Below, piece after piece: positions 1 through 7,101 of a stretch of 7,666 bases of DNA. The stretch's first letter is position 1. Every line of letters starts with the position of its first letter. Origin of the DNA: an uncultured Candidatus Altimarinota bacterium (lineage in GTDB: Bacteria; Patescibacteriota; Gracilibacteria; BD1-5; UBA6164); the NCBI GenBank assembly GCA_937931775.1, contig CALHAQ010000087.1, positions 1 through 7,666 of the forward strand, written 5' to 3'. The notes below the pieces were generated by a model. That model did no database searches. It was given only the letters and a program-made list of their open reading frames with translations, and was not told the DNA's origin. Position numbers and translations under genes: made by a program.

Positions 1-389
1 GTATCATTAATATTTTCAAACACTTTTACGTGACCAGAATTAGATCCATTATCATCATTATTAGGAGCTCCTAATACTCTTGTTAATGTGTTAAAATTCT
101 TATAATCAAACCAATCTTCATTCTCTGGAACATCTCAGAAAATATGTTCTGAAATATCATTATCGTCTATAAAACGTATTGCTTGATCTTTTACCCTTAC
201 TCAATTAGGTAATAATTCTATATCTTGTAATTTTGCCCAAGTTAGTTCCATTAAATTACTTTGTCTTTGTTCGAAAGTAAGTCATCCTACTATATCACTT
301 ACATCCTTAGCTACATCCTTACCACCTGCGCTTGATCCATCTGAAATAGCACGATATAGTTGTGGTCAAAGATTTTCTCCTAATTTCAT
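1..389 (-). CDS. FG-GAP/beta-propeller repeat surface-type protein, N-terminal part (runs off window)
   Basis: Read with UGA = Gly this frame is open from the ATG at 389 to the window edge, giving 129 codons; four UGA codons lie inside. The first ~95 residues (starting MKLGENLGPQLYRAIS) match no family I recognise and show no obvious signal peptide or membrane segment. From about residue 102 the text TRVLGAPNNDDNGSNSGHVK, followed by VFENIND, is the classic start of the FG-GAP-like repeat (IGAP-N-DDNG-SGHV-V) found in long bacterial surface proteins, usually followed by a Trp-Gln-Leu-Gly stretch and more copies. An in-frame TAA lies upstream with no ATG between it and 389, so the start is well supported. 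It sits 59 bases after the ABC permease stop, behind a possible own promoter. The repeat identification is firm; the number of repeats, the anchoring and the ligand lie outside the window. Confidence 0.75.
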
Positions 390-416
390 ATACTTATATT
401 GAAAAATTAATAATAT

Positions 417-445
417 TATTATTATGATTTTTATTTTTATGTCAA
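417..445 (-). promoter_or_regulatory. Putative sigma-70-type promoter for the surface-protein gene
   Basis: A perfect TTGACA lies at 440-445 on the minus strand, just after the permease stop codon. With a 17-base spacer it is followed by ATAATA (417-422), in a very AT-rich stretch. The distance to the ATG at 389 is about 28 bases. The -35 box is convincing; the -10 box is ambiguous because several TAATAA/ATAATA registers are possible. It would let the surface protein be expressed apart from the upstream operon. Confidence 0.4.
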
Positions 446-448
446 TAA

Positions 449-1204
449 TTAACTTCTAATCCCGTATCCTTTTTTGAGAAGATAGAGAATAACTGTAGTG
501 AGAACAGTGATAAAGAATAAAAGTATCCCTATAGAAGTCCAGATATTAATGTCTGAAACTCCAATAAATGCATATCTGAGTCCATTTACCATATAAAGAA
601 TAGGATTAAAAAGACTCACTGTTTGCCAAAAATCTGGAAGGATAGATATTGGGTAAAATACTCATCCAAGATATATAAGTGGAGTAATAAGAAAAGTTGG
701 GATAAGTGATATGTCATCAAAACTTTTTGCATAGAGTCCATTATAGAGTCCAAGGAGAGCAAATAGAAGAGCTGAAAGAAATATAAAAAGTGCTGCAAGT
801 CCTATATGCTCTATATGTATCTCTGTCATAAATGCAGCTGCAGCAAATACGAGTCATGCTACCATCATCGATCTGAGAACAGCACCAAAACAAAATCCTA
901 CGAGTATTTTCCAATAGGCCATTGGAGAGACAAAGAGTTCTTCGATTGATTTTTGAAATTTTGCTCAGAAGAAACTTGAAGATGTATTTTGATAACTTGC
1001 CATAATTACCGACATCATGAGAAGTCCTGGAAAGATAAAATCTATATATGATACCCCATCTATTACAGAAATCCTATCTCCTATAAATTTTCAAAAAATT
1101 CCAAGATATAGAACTATAGTAATAACTGGTGGAACAAGTGTTTGTTTCCATACTCGCATAAAACGAGCAACCTCTTTACGAGTAAGTGTGTATAAGTCTG
1201 TCAT
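449..1204 (-). CDS. ABC-2 type transporter permease (YadH-like)
   Basis: This 251-residue inner-membrane permease is close to the usual ~256 residues of the YadH family. It would form the membrane channel paired with the ATPase encoded just upstream; only one base separates the two genes. The N-terminus has an amphipathic stretch (TLTRKEVARFMRVW) before the first hydrophobic segment at ~21-38. Further hydrophobic segments lie at about 57-70, 99-125, 134-157, 166-185 and 222-243. The signature region 173-215 contains ITPLIYLGGVFYPISILP and then LFNPILYMVNGLRYAF, typical of drug or polysaccharide ABC-2 exporters. Four UGA codons are read as Gly, including the second Gly of LGGVF (662-664), which is conserved in the family. 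The stop is TAA. The substrate cannot be read from the sequence; YadGH-type systems are usually annotated as exporters. Confidence 0.93.
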
Positions 1205-1205
1205 T

Positions 1206-2120
1206 TTATTTCTTCGTTAGGCTGATAAATAATTGTTCAAGTCTGTTTGATTTGTTTCTCATAGAGAGAACTTCTACTCATTTTTCTGATAGCACATGAA
1301 ATATATCATTGAGACTCTCTGAAGCTTTGATAGTAAGCTCTAGAGTATTAGAATCTGTAAGCTGCGCATCATACTGAGAGAATCTTTTAGGGATTTTCTC
1401 AAGTTTCTTTTTGAGATCTAGGACAAATATTTCTTTATCCAGCGTTTTGAGAAGGTCTTTCACTGTAGAGTTTTTTACTATTTCTCCAGCTGAGAGTATC
1501 GCAACATTTTTGCACATTTGCTCTACTTCCTCGAGATAGTGAGTCGTGAGTATGATCGTAGTTCCCTGCGCGTTGAGTTCTCCTATAAATTCCCACATAG
1601 TTTTTCGCAGTTCCACATCTACTCCAGCTGTTGGTTCGTCGAGGACTAATATCTTAGGATTATGTACCAGAGCTCTCGCTATCATGAGCCTTCGTTTCAT
1701 ACCTCCAGAGAGTTCACGAGCTTTACTATCTTTTTTATCCCAAAGTTCCAGCTTTTTGAGGTAAAATTCTATTCGTTCACTTGCAAGCTTTGCAGGTATT
1801 CCATAATACCCTGCTTGGAAAAAACAGATATCATAAACTGTTGCAAATATATCAAAATTAAATTCCTGAGGAACTACTCCTATGTGTGTTCTCGCAAGTG
1901 GAAAATCCTTATCAATATCTATTCCATTTATTTTTACTTTTCATGAAGTCTTATTTACCAAACTCGTCATGATACCAATAGTCGTTGTCTTCCCTGCTCC
2001 ATTATGTCCTAATAGAGCAAAAAAATCTCCCTGCTCAACTTCTAGGTTTATTCATTTCAAGACTTCTAAACCACCATATGATTTGCGAAGATCTTTTATT
2101 TCTAATATTTTTTTCGTCAT
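1206..2120 (-). CDS. ABC transporter ATP-binding protein (YadG/CcmA-like)
   Basis: This 304-residue cytoplasmic ATPase powers the ABC-2 permease that follows it. All nucleotide-binding elements are present in order: Walker A GHNGAGKT (38-45), Q-loop Gln85 in VVPQEFNF, signature LSGGM (137-141), Walker B ILVLDE (157-162) with the D-loop after it, and the H-loop His194 in LTTHYLEE. The C-terminal ~90 residues form the extra domain seen in YadG/DrrA-type exporters. Three UGA codons encode Gly: in LKGIN, TSGKV and EKGVEV. The last one lies beyond the core, so a standard-code reading would lose the end of the protein. The ATG at 2120 is 4 bases after the TfoX-domain gene's stop; a weak AGAAG lies upstream inside that gene. 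Stop TAA. The family is certain; the substrate is unknown. Confidence 0.95.
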
Positions 2121-2124
2121 ATAA

Positions 2125-2454
2125 TTACTTCTTTTTTACTGCTAAAGATTTCTCTATCCATTCTACTAACTCTTGCTGATTTTCCAACACTTCTTCTGGA
2201 AGTTGCCAATAACTCAGATAACAATCTGTTCATTTTTTATTATACACAAACTGCTTACTTCCAGCATCTATATAATCTTGCTTATTATTATCTCAGACCT
2301 TCATATACAGCGTCTCCCAGGCATAAATTGCAAATATCTGCCCATGTTTATAAATCCCATATCATCCAAACATAGACTTAGTCGTATAGGCTTTATCTCC
2401 CTGCAGGCAATCTGAGAGAAAATAAATCAAAAACTCTGGAAGTGGTTTTGGCAT
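2125..2454 (-). CDS. TfoX N-terminal domain protein
   Basis: This small 109-residue protein consists almost entirely of the TfoX N-terminal domain. Visible hallmarks are the KSMFGGYGIYKHGQIFAIY stretch (26-44), the LYMKVGDNN segment (49-57), AGSKQFVY (64-71) and SYWQLPEEVL (81-90), matching the family pattern RxMFGGYGLY...LYLKVD...YWxLPEE. Three UGA codons encode Gly (Gly31, Gly54, Gly75); Gly31 is the second Gly of the conserved FGG. There is no C-terminal TfoX domain, so it is not a full-length Sxy/TfoX competence regulator. Stand-alone versions of this domain are common and of unclear biochemical role. The gene starts 2 bases after the tag stop and ends 4 bases before the ABC ATPase. The tail is lysine-rich (VKKK). 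A regulatory role for its neighbours would be inference. Confidence 0.88.
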
Positions 2455-2456
2455 GA

Positions 2457-3014
2457 TTATTTCTTACAAAAACAATCGACAACATGATCATCAACGATTC
2501 CAACAGCCTGAAGATATGCGTACATAATAGTAGTTCCTACAAAACTCATTCCTTTCTTCTTCAGGTCTTTACTGATAGCATCTGATAATTCTGTTGATAC
2601 CGGAACATCACTGAGAGTTTTTGGAGTATTTACGATTTGTTTTCCATCTACATAGTTCCATAAATACTCTGAGAAACTTCCATACTCTTTTCTGATTTCT
2701 ATAAATGCTATTGCATTTTTTATGGCTGAATTTATTTTGAGTTTGTTTCTTATAATTCACTCGTTTCAGAGTAATTCTTGTACTTTTTTTTCATCATAGA
2801 GAGCTATTTTTTCATAATCAAACTGATCAAAAGCTGTTCTATAGTTTTCACGTTTCTTCAGAACCGTTTCCCAGCTCAGTCCAGCTTGTGCTCACTCAAG
2901 AATTAGGAACTCAAAAAGTACGGTGTCATCATATACAGGAACTCCCCACTCTTCATCATGATATTTGAGATAGAGTTCATTATTTGGATTGGCCCAGTTG
3001 CATCGTGTTTTCAT
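2457..3014 (-). CDS. tag: DNA-3-methyladenine glycosylase I
   Basis: This base-excision repair enzyme removes 3-methyladenine from alkylated DNA. It has 185 residues, almost the same as the 187 of E. coli Tag. Zinc-site ligands of the family are present: Cys5 (MKTRCNW), His19 (YHDEEWG), and His177 and Cys181 in DDHVVDCFC. The active-site block LEGAQAGLSWETVLKKREN covers residues 39-57, including Glu40 and Trp48. LLGNEGIIRNKLKI (81-94) supplies the helix-hairpin-helix-like region, and KKKGMSFVGTTIMYAYLQA (152-170) is the conserved distal motif. Three UGA codons are read as Gly, at Gly41, Gly83 and Gly86, all where the family has Gly or a small residue; Gly41 (2892-2894) is invariant. The gene lies inside the operon, 3 bases after the second transporter's stop and 2 bases before the TfoX-domain gene. 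Confidence 0.96.
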
Positions 3015-3017
3015 AAT

Positions 3018-3884
3018 TTATATAAATAACAAAATAGAAATAATAGAAAGAGCTATGACTATAGCTTTTTTGAGATTAAAGTGCTCTCCATAAAATATAA
3101 TCGAAAGTATAATGGGAACAAGAATAGAAAATGAATTTATAGTAAAAGCAACTGCGAGATTCCCCTCCATGGCTCTCATAAATGTATAAAATGCTCCTGC
3201 ATGAAAAAATCATACTATTACTGCAAATTTTACGAGTCAGTGATTATTGTATGTATGGATATCCTTTTTCTTGTGACGTATATATCAGAAATATGAAAAC
3301 ACCACTCAAAACATAAAACTAAAGAGTATAAAAGCTCCTATATTGAGTCCAACAACTTGTACATACTTTGGAAGAATAGATGAGACTGCCGTAAGAGCTG
3401 CGGTAACTAATACAAACATCACACCTCTATAGAGGTTCTTTTGTTGCCTATCTTCGGTCTTAGTAATAAGAAGAAGAGGTACTGAGATTCAGACAATGAT
3501 TCCAAGTACTTCTTTAAATTCTAGTATTTCTTTAAACCCAAAAATACTCAGTCAGGTCACTATAATAGGACCAAATGTTTTATAGAGTGGAAAGAAAATA
3601 ACAGAATCGATATTTTTCATACTCTCTACTCTCGAGTGAATAGAGGCTGTATAAAAAGCTATATTTAAAAGTCATAGAAATATTGCGAGATAGAGAGCAG
3701 ACAGAGATCACTGTAAGTCTCAAAAAAATACTATCCCTACAGCTATAAGAACCGAGGCTATAAAATAACTGTAAAAAGTTGCAAGATGTGTATCATAGTT
3801 TCTCTGAGCTATCATTTTGAAAGAGAAGCTATAGAATCATCCAACAAAGGCTGAGAGAAGTGCATAGAACAACCAAGTTTCCAT
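3018..3884 (-). CDS. EamA/DMT-superfamily transporter, second tandem copy
   Basis: This 288-residue, very hydrophobic protein has about ten membrane segments, the usual size and plan of an EamA drug/metabolite transporter (two EamA repeats, about residues 1-142 and 152-288). It starts with METWLFYALLSAFVGGF. The central loop TKTEDRQQKN (141-150) divides the halves. The strongest conserved segment is VIFFPLYKTFGPI at 95-107, and the protein ends in FYGEHFNLKK followed by VIALS and ISILLFI. Ten UGA codons are read as Gly, so it is invisible under the standard code. By my hand alignment about half of its residues match the neighbouring copy upstream. The substrate is unknown: members of this superfamily move amino acids, nucleosides, sugars or drugs. 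It starts 3 bases after the first copy's stop, with no Shine-Dalgarno. Confidence 0.88.
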
Positions 3885-3887
3885 ATT

Positions 3888-4757
3888 TTATATAAAGAGA
3901 AGTATAGATATCACAGAGAGAGCGATGACGAGTCACTTTTTTAGATTGAAATGTTCTCAATAGAAAATAATAGAGAGAATAATAGGAATCAATAAACTGA
4001 AAGAGTTAATAGTAAATACTATAGCTAGATTCCCTACAAGGGCTTGAGCAAAAAATATAAAAGAAAAAACATGAATAATTCCGACAATCACGCTAAACTT
4101 CCAGATTCATGTATTCACATATTTTTTATGAGAATGCCGAGAATGGAAGTAGTAAGAGATAAATGTAAATATGATCCCGAATACAAAACTTAGAAACACA
4201 AACAGCTCCACACTAAAACTCTTCACCATGACCTGTTTTGCTGCGGCAGTAGAGACAGTAGTAAGAAGCGCTGTAACTACAACGAGTATAACTCCTAAAA
4301 GTAAATTTTTCTGGATTCTATTTTCAGATTTTGTGAGAAGCAGGAGTGGTACGGTGATACCTGCAATAATACCTAGTACTTCTTTAAAAGTTAATACCTC
4401 TTTGAAGAAAAATAAACTTACTGCTGTCACCATGATTGGCCCAAAAGTCTTATAGAGTGGGAAAAATATCACAGTATCTATATGTCTCATACTCTCAACC
4501 CTGGTAAAAATAGAAGTAGAGAAAAAAAATACATTTCCAAGAGCGAACAGACTTGTATATATTAACTCCTCTTGAGAAATAGTATTACTTTGCATATACC
4601 ACCAGAGCCACAGTCCTGCAATAAGAGAACCAAATAAATAATCATAACATGTCACCAGTGAAGTATCATAATGCCTCTCTGCAATCATCTTGAGTGCAAA
4701 ATTATATCCTCAAGCTGCAACAGCAGAGAGTATGGCATATATGATCCAATTTTCCAT
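3888..4757 (-). CDS. EamA/DMT-superfamily transporter, first tandem copy
   Basis: This 289-residue integral membrane protein is the paralogue of the gene just downstream. It shares the sequences KMIAERHYDT (23-32), RVESM (87-91), the VIFFPLYKTFGPI block (96-108), FKEVLGIIAGITVPLL (124-139) and the C-terminal FTINSFS...FYGEHFNLKK, with the same two-repeat, roughly ten-helix plan. Four UGA codons are read as Gly (Gly16, Gly217, Gly267, Gly275). Because these lie near the two ends, the central 193 residues remain open under the standard code. At residue 267 this copy has UGA where the paralogue has GGA. It begins 5 bases after the pta stop and is therefore probably co-transcribed with it. The substrate is unknown; the pair may work as separate carriers or together (inference). 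Confidence 0.88.
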
Positions 4758-4762
4758 TTATT

Positions 4763-5650
4763 TTAAGAGTTTTTAGTAATATGATGCGTAGCTATGATAT
4801 CTTCTATACTACATCATCTGGAAAGATCATTACCTGGACGAGCGAGTCACTGAATAATTGGTCAGAGTGCTGTAAATCAGCCGAGTCTCTGAGTGATTTT
4901 ATAGGCAATATTCGCGCTATCTAGATCTGGAAATATAAATACATTTGCTGGAAGAGTAAGTTTACTGTCAGGGTTTTTCTGAGCTCCTATTTCTGGAATA
5001 TACGCAGCATCAAACTGAATTTCTCATTCTACTGGAATATCCGCGTGCTCAGTACTTTTTAATTTTTCCTGAAGGAGTTTTGTAGCTTCTCTCATTTTAA
5101 GAGCTTTATGATGATCTCATCCGCTCCCTGCTGTGGAAAAACTGAGCATAGCAACTCGTGGCTGCATATTATAATTTACAGCACATTTAATAGTAACAAG
5201 GCCTATCTCAGCAATTTGCTCAGCACTTGGGTCTATTTGAATCCCAGCGTCAGAGTAGAGGAGCATTTCATCTCATCTTCAGAGAAGAAAATGTGATGAG
5301 ATCCGAGAGATTCCTGGAAGTGATCCTACGTTTTTTATCAGAGCTTTTACTATATCACTTGTAGTGGAAATATTTCCTCCTACAAAGCCATCTACTTCCC
5401 CGCTTGCTAGTTTCATAGCTGCAAAGATTTCATTCTCCATATCGTCAGGGACTTCATGGCATTCCAATCACATTGCTACCATATCACCATACTTTTCTAT
5501 TTCATGACTCTTTCCACAAATCACTGGAAATTCTCATGTTTTTATAAGCTCCGAAATGGCTGAAAAAACTCTTGGATCATCTATATCTGGATAAATAACT
5601 TTTTTATTTTTGTTTTTACCTGCAAGGTCCACTAATAATGCATCTAACAT
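4763..5650 (-). CDS. pta: Phosphate acetyltransferase (PTA/PTB family)
   Basis: This enzyme interconverts acetyl-CoA plus phosphate with acetyl-phosphate plus CoA, feeding substrate-level ATP formation when an acetate kinase is present; no ackA is in the window. The 295 residues cover the catalytic PTA_PTB domain only, slightly shorter than the ~325 of typical single-domain enzymes. Visible motifs: KKVIYPDIDDPRV (16-28), GGNISTTSDIVKALIKNVG (91-109), PSAEQIAEI (141-149), RVAMLSFSTAGSG (165-177), EIQFDAA (210-216), NVFIFPDLDSANIAYK (236-251) and the terminal GPIIQGLARPGNDLSRGCS (263-281). Ten UGA codons encode Gly, several in invariant sites such as LSRGCS (4814-4816). An ATG at 5660 lies in another frame, so 5650 is the start. 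Phosphate butyryltransferase is the main alternative, but the sequence fits Pta better. It is the first gene of the seven-gene minus-strand run. Confidence 0.92.
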
Positions 5651-5684
5651 ACTTTTTCATAAGATAGTGAAATATATAGCCAAA

Positions 5685-5712
5685 AGTATATACTTTTTTG
5701 CATCAAATACAA
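5685..5712 (-). promoter_or_regulatory. Putative promoter of the pta-to-ABC operon
   Basis: On the minus strand TATACT (5685-5690) resembles a -10 box, and TTGTAT (5707-5712), 16 bases upstream, resembles a weak -35 box. The leader to the pta ATG at 5650 would be about 30 bases. It overlaps the opposite promoter for the pilus ATPase gene, so the 5651-5753 gap would be a compact divergent promoter. This rests on box similarity alone, in AT-rich DNA. Confidence 0.35.
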
Positions 5713-5726
5713 AAATATGATATTTT
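5698..5726 (+). promoter_or_regulatory. Putative promoter of the PilB/GspE-like gene
   Basis: TTGCAT (5698-5703) followed after 17 bases by TATTTT (5721-5726) gives a plausible sigma-70-type promoter and a short leader of about 20 bases before the ATG at 5754. No Shine-Dalgarno follows; the leader is A/T only apart from isolated G or C. The -10 box matches 4 of 6 consensus positions. Confidence 0.3.
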
Positions 5727-5753
5727 AATACTATAGATATTAATATAAGATAT

Positions 5754-7061
5754 ATGGCTCCTAAAAAGGATTCTAAATCAACCGAAGAACTCAAAAAAGC
5801 AGTACTCGCAAACGAAGAAAAGCGTGAGTATCAGTCTTCAAAATTTGGAAAAATAGAAGAACAAGTAAAAGGGGCTCTCTGAAAACAAGCAACAGATGAT
5901 GCACTGAGAGATGTTTCTATTGGGGCTCTAGTTGTGTGAAGTTCTGATGTACATTACGAATGTTTTGAAGGCTATGTTGTGGTAAGGTTTAGAATTGATG
6001 GGGTCTTGGTAGATATTTTCAGACTGACTCACGCAGAATACAAAAAAATTACCGAAAGACTAAAATATGCTGCTGGGCTCAAACTCAATATTTCAAATAT
6101 ACCTCAAGATGGAAAATATTCTCTCAAGATAGAAGAAGGTAAAAAAATTGATGTCAGAGTTTCTACACTTCCTATTCACTATGGAGAAAATATAGTATGT
6201 CGTATCCTTGACTCTCAAAGTGCGGTTATAGATTTTGAAGATCTTGGATTCTTCTGGACATCAAAGCGTATGCTCGAGAAATCTATCGATAAAAAAGCAG
6301 GAATGATCCTCGTAACTGGTCCTACTGGATCTGGTAAAACAACTACTCTCTATACTATTCTCAATAGGCTCAACTCAAGAGAAAAGAAAATCATCACTCT
6401 TGAGGACCCTATCGAATATGAACTCGAATGAATAGTCCAATCAGAAATAGATGATAAAAATGGAGTAACTTTCGAATCTGGGCTCAAGGCATGTCTTCGT
6501 CAAGATCCTGATATCATCATGGTCTGAGAAATACGAGACTATAATACTCTGAATACTGCCACTTCAGCATCTCTTACAGGGCATCTCGTACTATCCACGC
6601 TCCATACAAAGTCAGCAGCAGATACGCTAGATAGAATCATAAATATGTGACTCAAACCATATATTCTCGCTTCAGCGCTTGATACGATTATCGCTCAACG
6701 ACTCGTACGTCGAATATGCCCTGATTGTAAGGTTGAAAAAGAAAAGACTCCTCAAGATATCGGAATACTCGAAGCGATGATGAAAGAGACTGGAATGCAT
6801 GCTCTCTCCACAGATCATATGAAACTCTATAAATGAGGATGATGTAGCACTTGTAATCACTCATGATACAAGGGTCGAATGTGAGTCTATGAAATTATTA
6901 CTCTTAATGAAAAAATACGTGACCTCATCCGAGCTTGAGGAAGTGTGGAAGATGTTATTGCAGAAGCTCGAAATGGTGACCTCATAACTATGAAAGAGGA
7001 CTGAATACTCAAAGCAATAAAAGGATTTACTACTATTGAGGAAATACTCAGAGTTGTGTAA
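5754..7061 (+). CDS. Type IV pilus / type II secretion assembly ATPase (PilB/GspE family)
   Basis: This cytoplasmic hexameric ATPase drives pilus or pseudopilus assembly. Visible elements: SSDVHYE (63-69, the usual ASDIHIE of the N2 domain), RFRIDGVL (78-85), Walker A GPTGSGKT (189-196), Asp box ITLEDPIEYE (214-223), RQDPDIIMVGEIRD (249-262) containing Walker B, and His box LSTLHT (280-285). A four-cysteine zinc site is formed by CPDC (322-325) and CSTC (364-367), diagnostic of PilB/GspE rather than the retraction ATPase PilT. The length of 435 residues is short for PilB (~560): the N-terminal MshEN/T2SSE_N domain is absent, replaced by a charged Lys/Glu-rich ~40-residue head. Eleven UGA codons encode Gly, including the one in VGEIRD (6525-6527). 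No pilus partners are in the window. The ATG at 5754 precedes the first conserved block with a sensible leader. Confidence 0.94.
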
Positions 7062-7063
7062 GT

Positions 7064-7091
7064 AAAAAGAACTTCAATTGAAGTTCTTTTT
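7064..7091. terminator. Rho-independent terminator, probably bidirectional
   Basis: This is a perfect 28-base palindrome centred between 7077 and 7078 (core GAACTTCAATTGAAGTTC flanked by A5 and T5). On the plus strand the T-rich side follows the stem, starting 2 bases after the pilus ATPase stop. On the minus strand the same symmetry gives a stem and T-tract 10 bases after the stop of the converging gene. Its place between two converging genes fits shared termination. Confidence 0.85.
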
Positions 7092-7101
7092 TAAAATTAT
7101 T

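Noticed and set aside
408..421. Perfect 14-base palindrome of A and T only, in the gap between permease and surface-protein genes.
   Set aside because: With only A and T in very AT-rich DNA this can arise by chance. It lacks a GC stem for termination and cannot be claimed as an operator.
1017..2415. Several plus-strand open frames of 60-95 codons opposite the ABC and TfoX genes.
   Set aside because: They are antisense to well-supported genes, have no recognisable motifs, and owe their openness to the codon pattern of the real genes.
4107..4688. A 193-residue membrane protein as a complete gene.
   Set aside because: It is the UGA-free central part of the 289-residue EamA transporter; homology to the neighbouring copy continues on both sides through UGA codons.
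449..5650. Apparent pseudogenes: every conserved protein is split by stops under the standard code.
   Set aside because: All interruptions are UGA, none TAA or TAG, and they fall at conserved glycines. No frameshifts are needed. The genes are intact under code 25.
5651..5660. ATG at 5660 as the pta start.
   Set aside because: It is in another frame, whose translation does not match the PTA family; the ATG at 5650 leads straight into family sequence.
5754..7061. UGA read as tryptophan (code 4).
   Set aside because: UGA sits at glycine columns such as MVGEIRD, while tryptophans across the window, such as SW in Tag and GW in the fibrinogen-like domain, are UGG.
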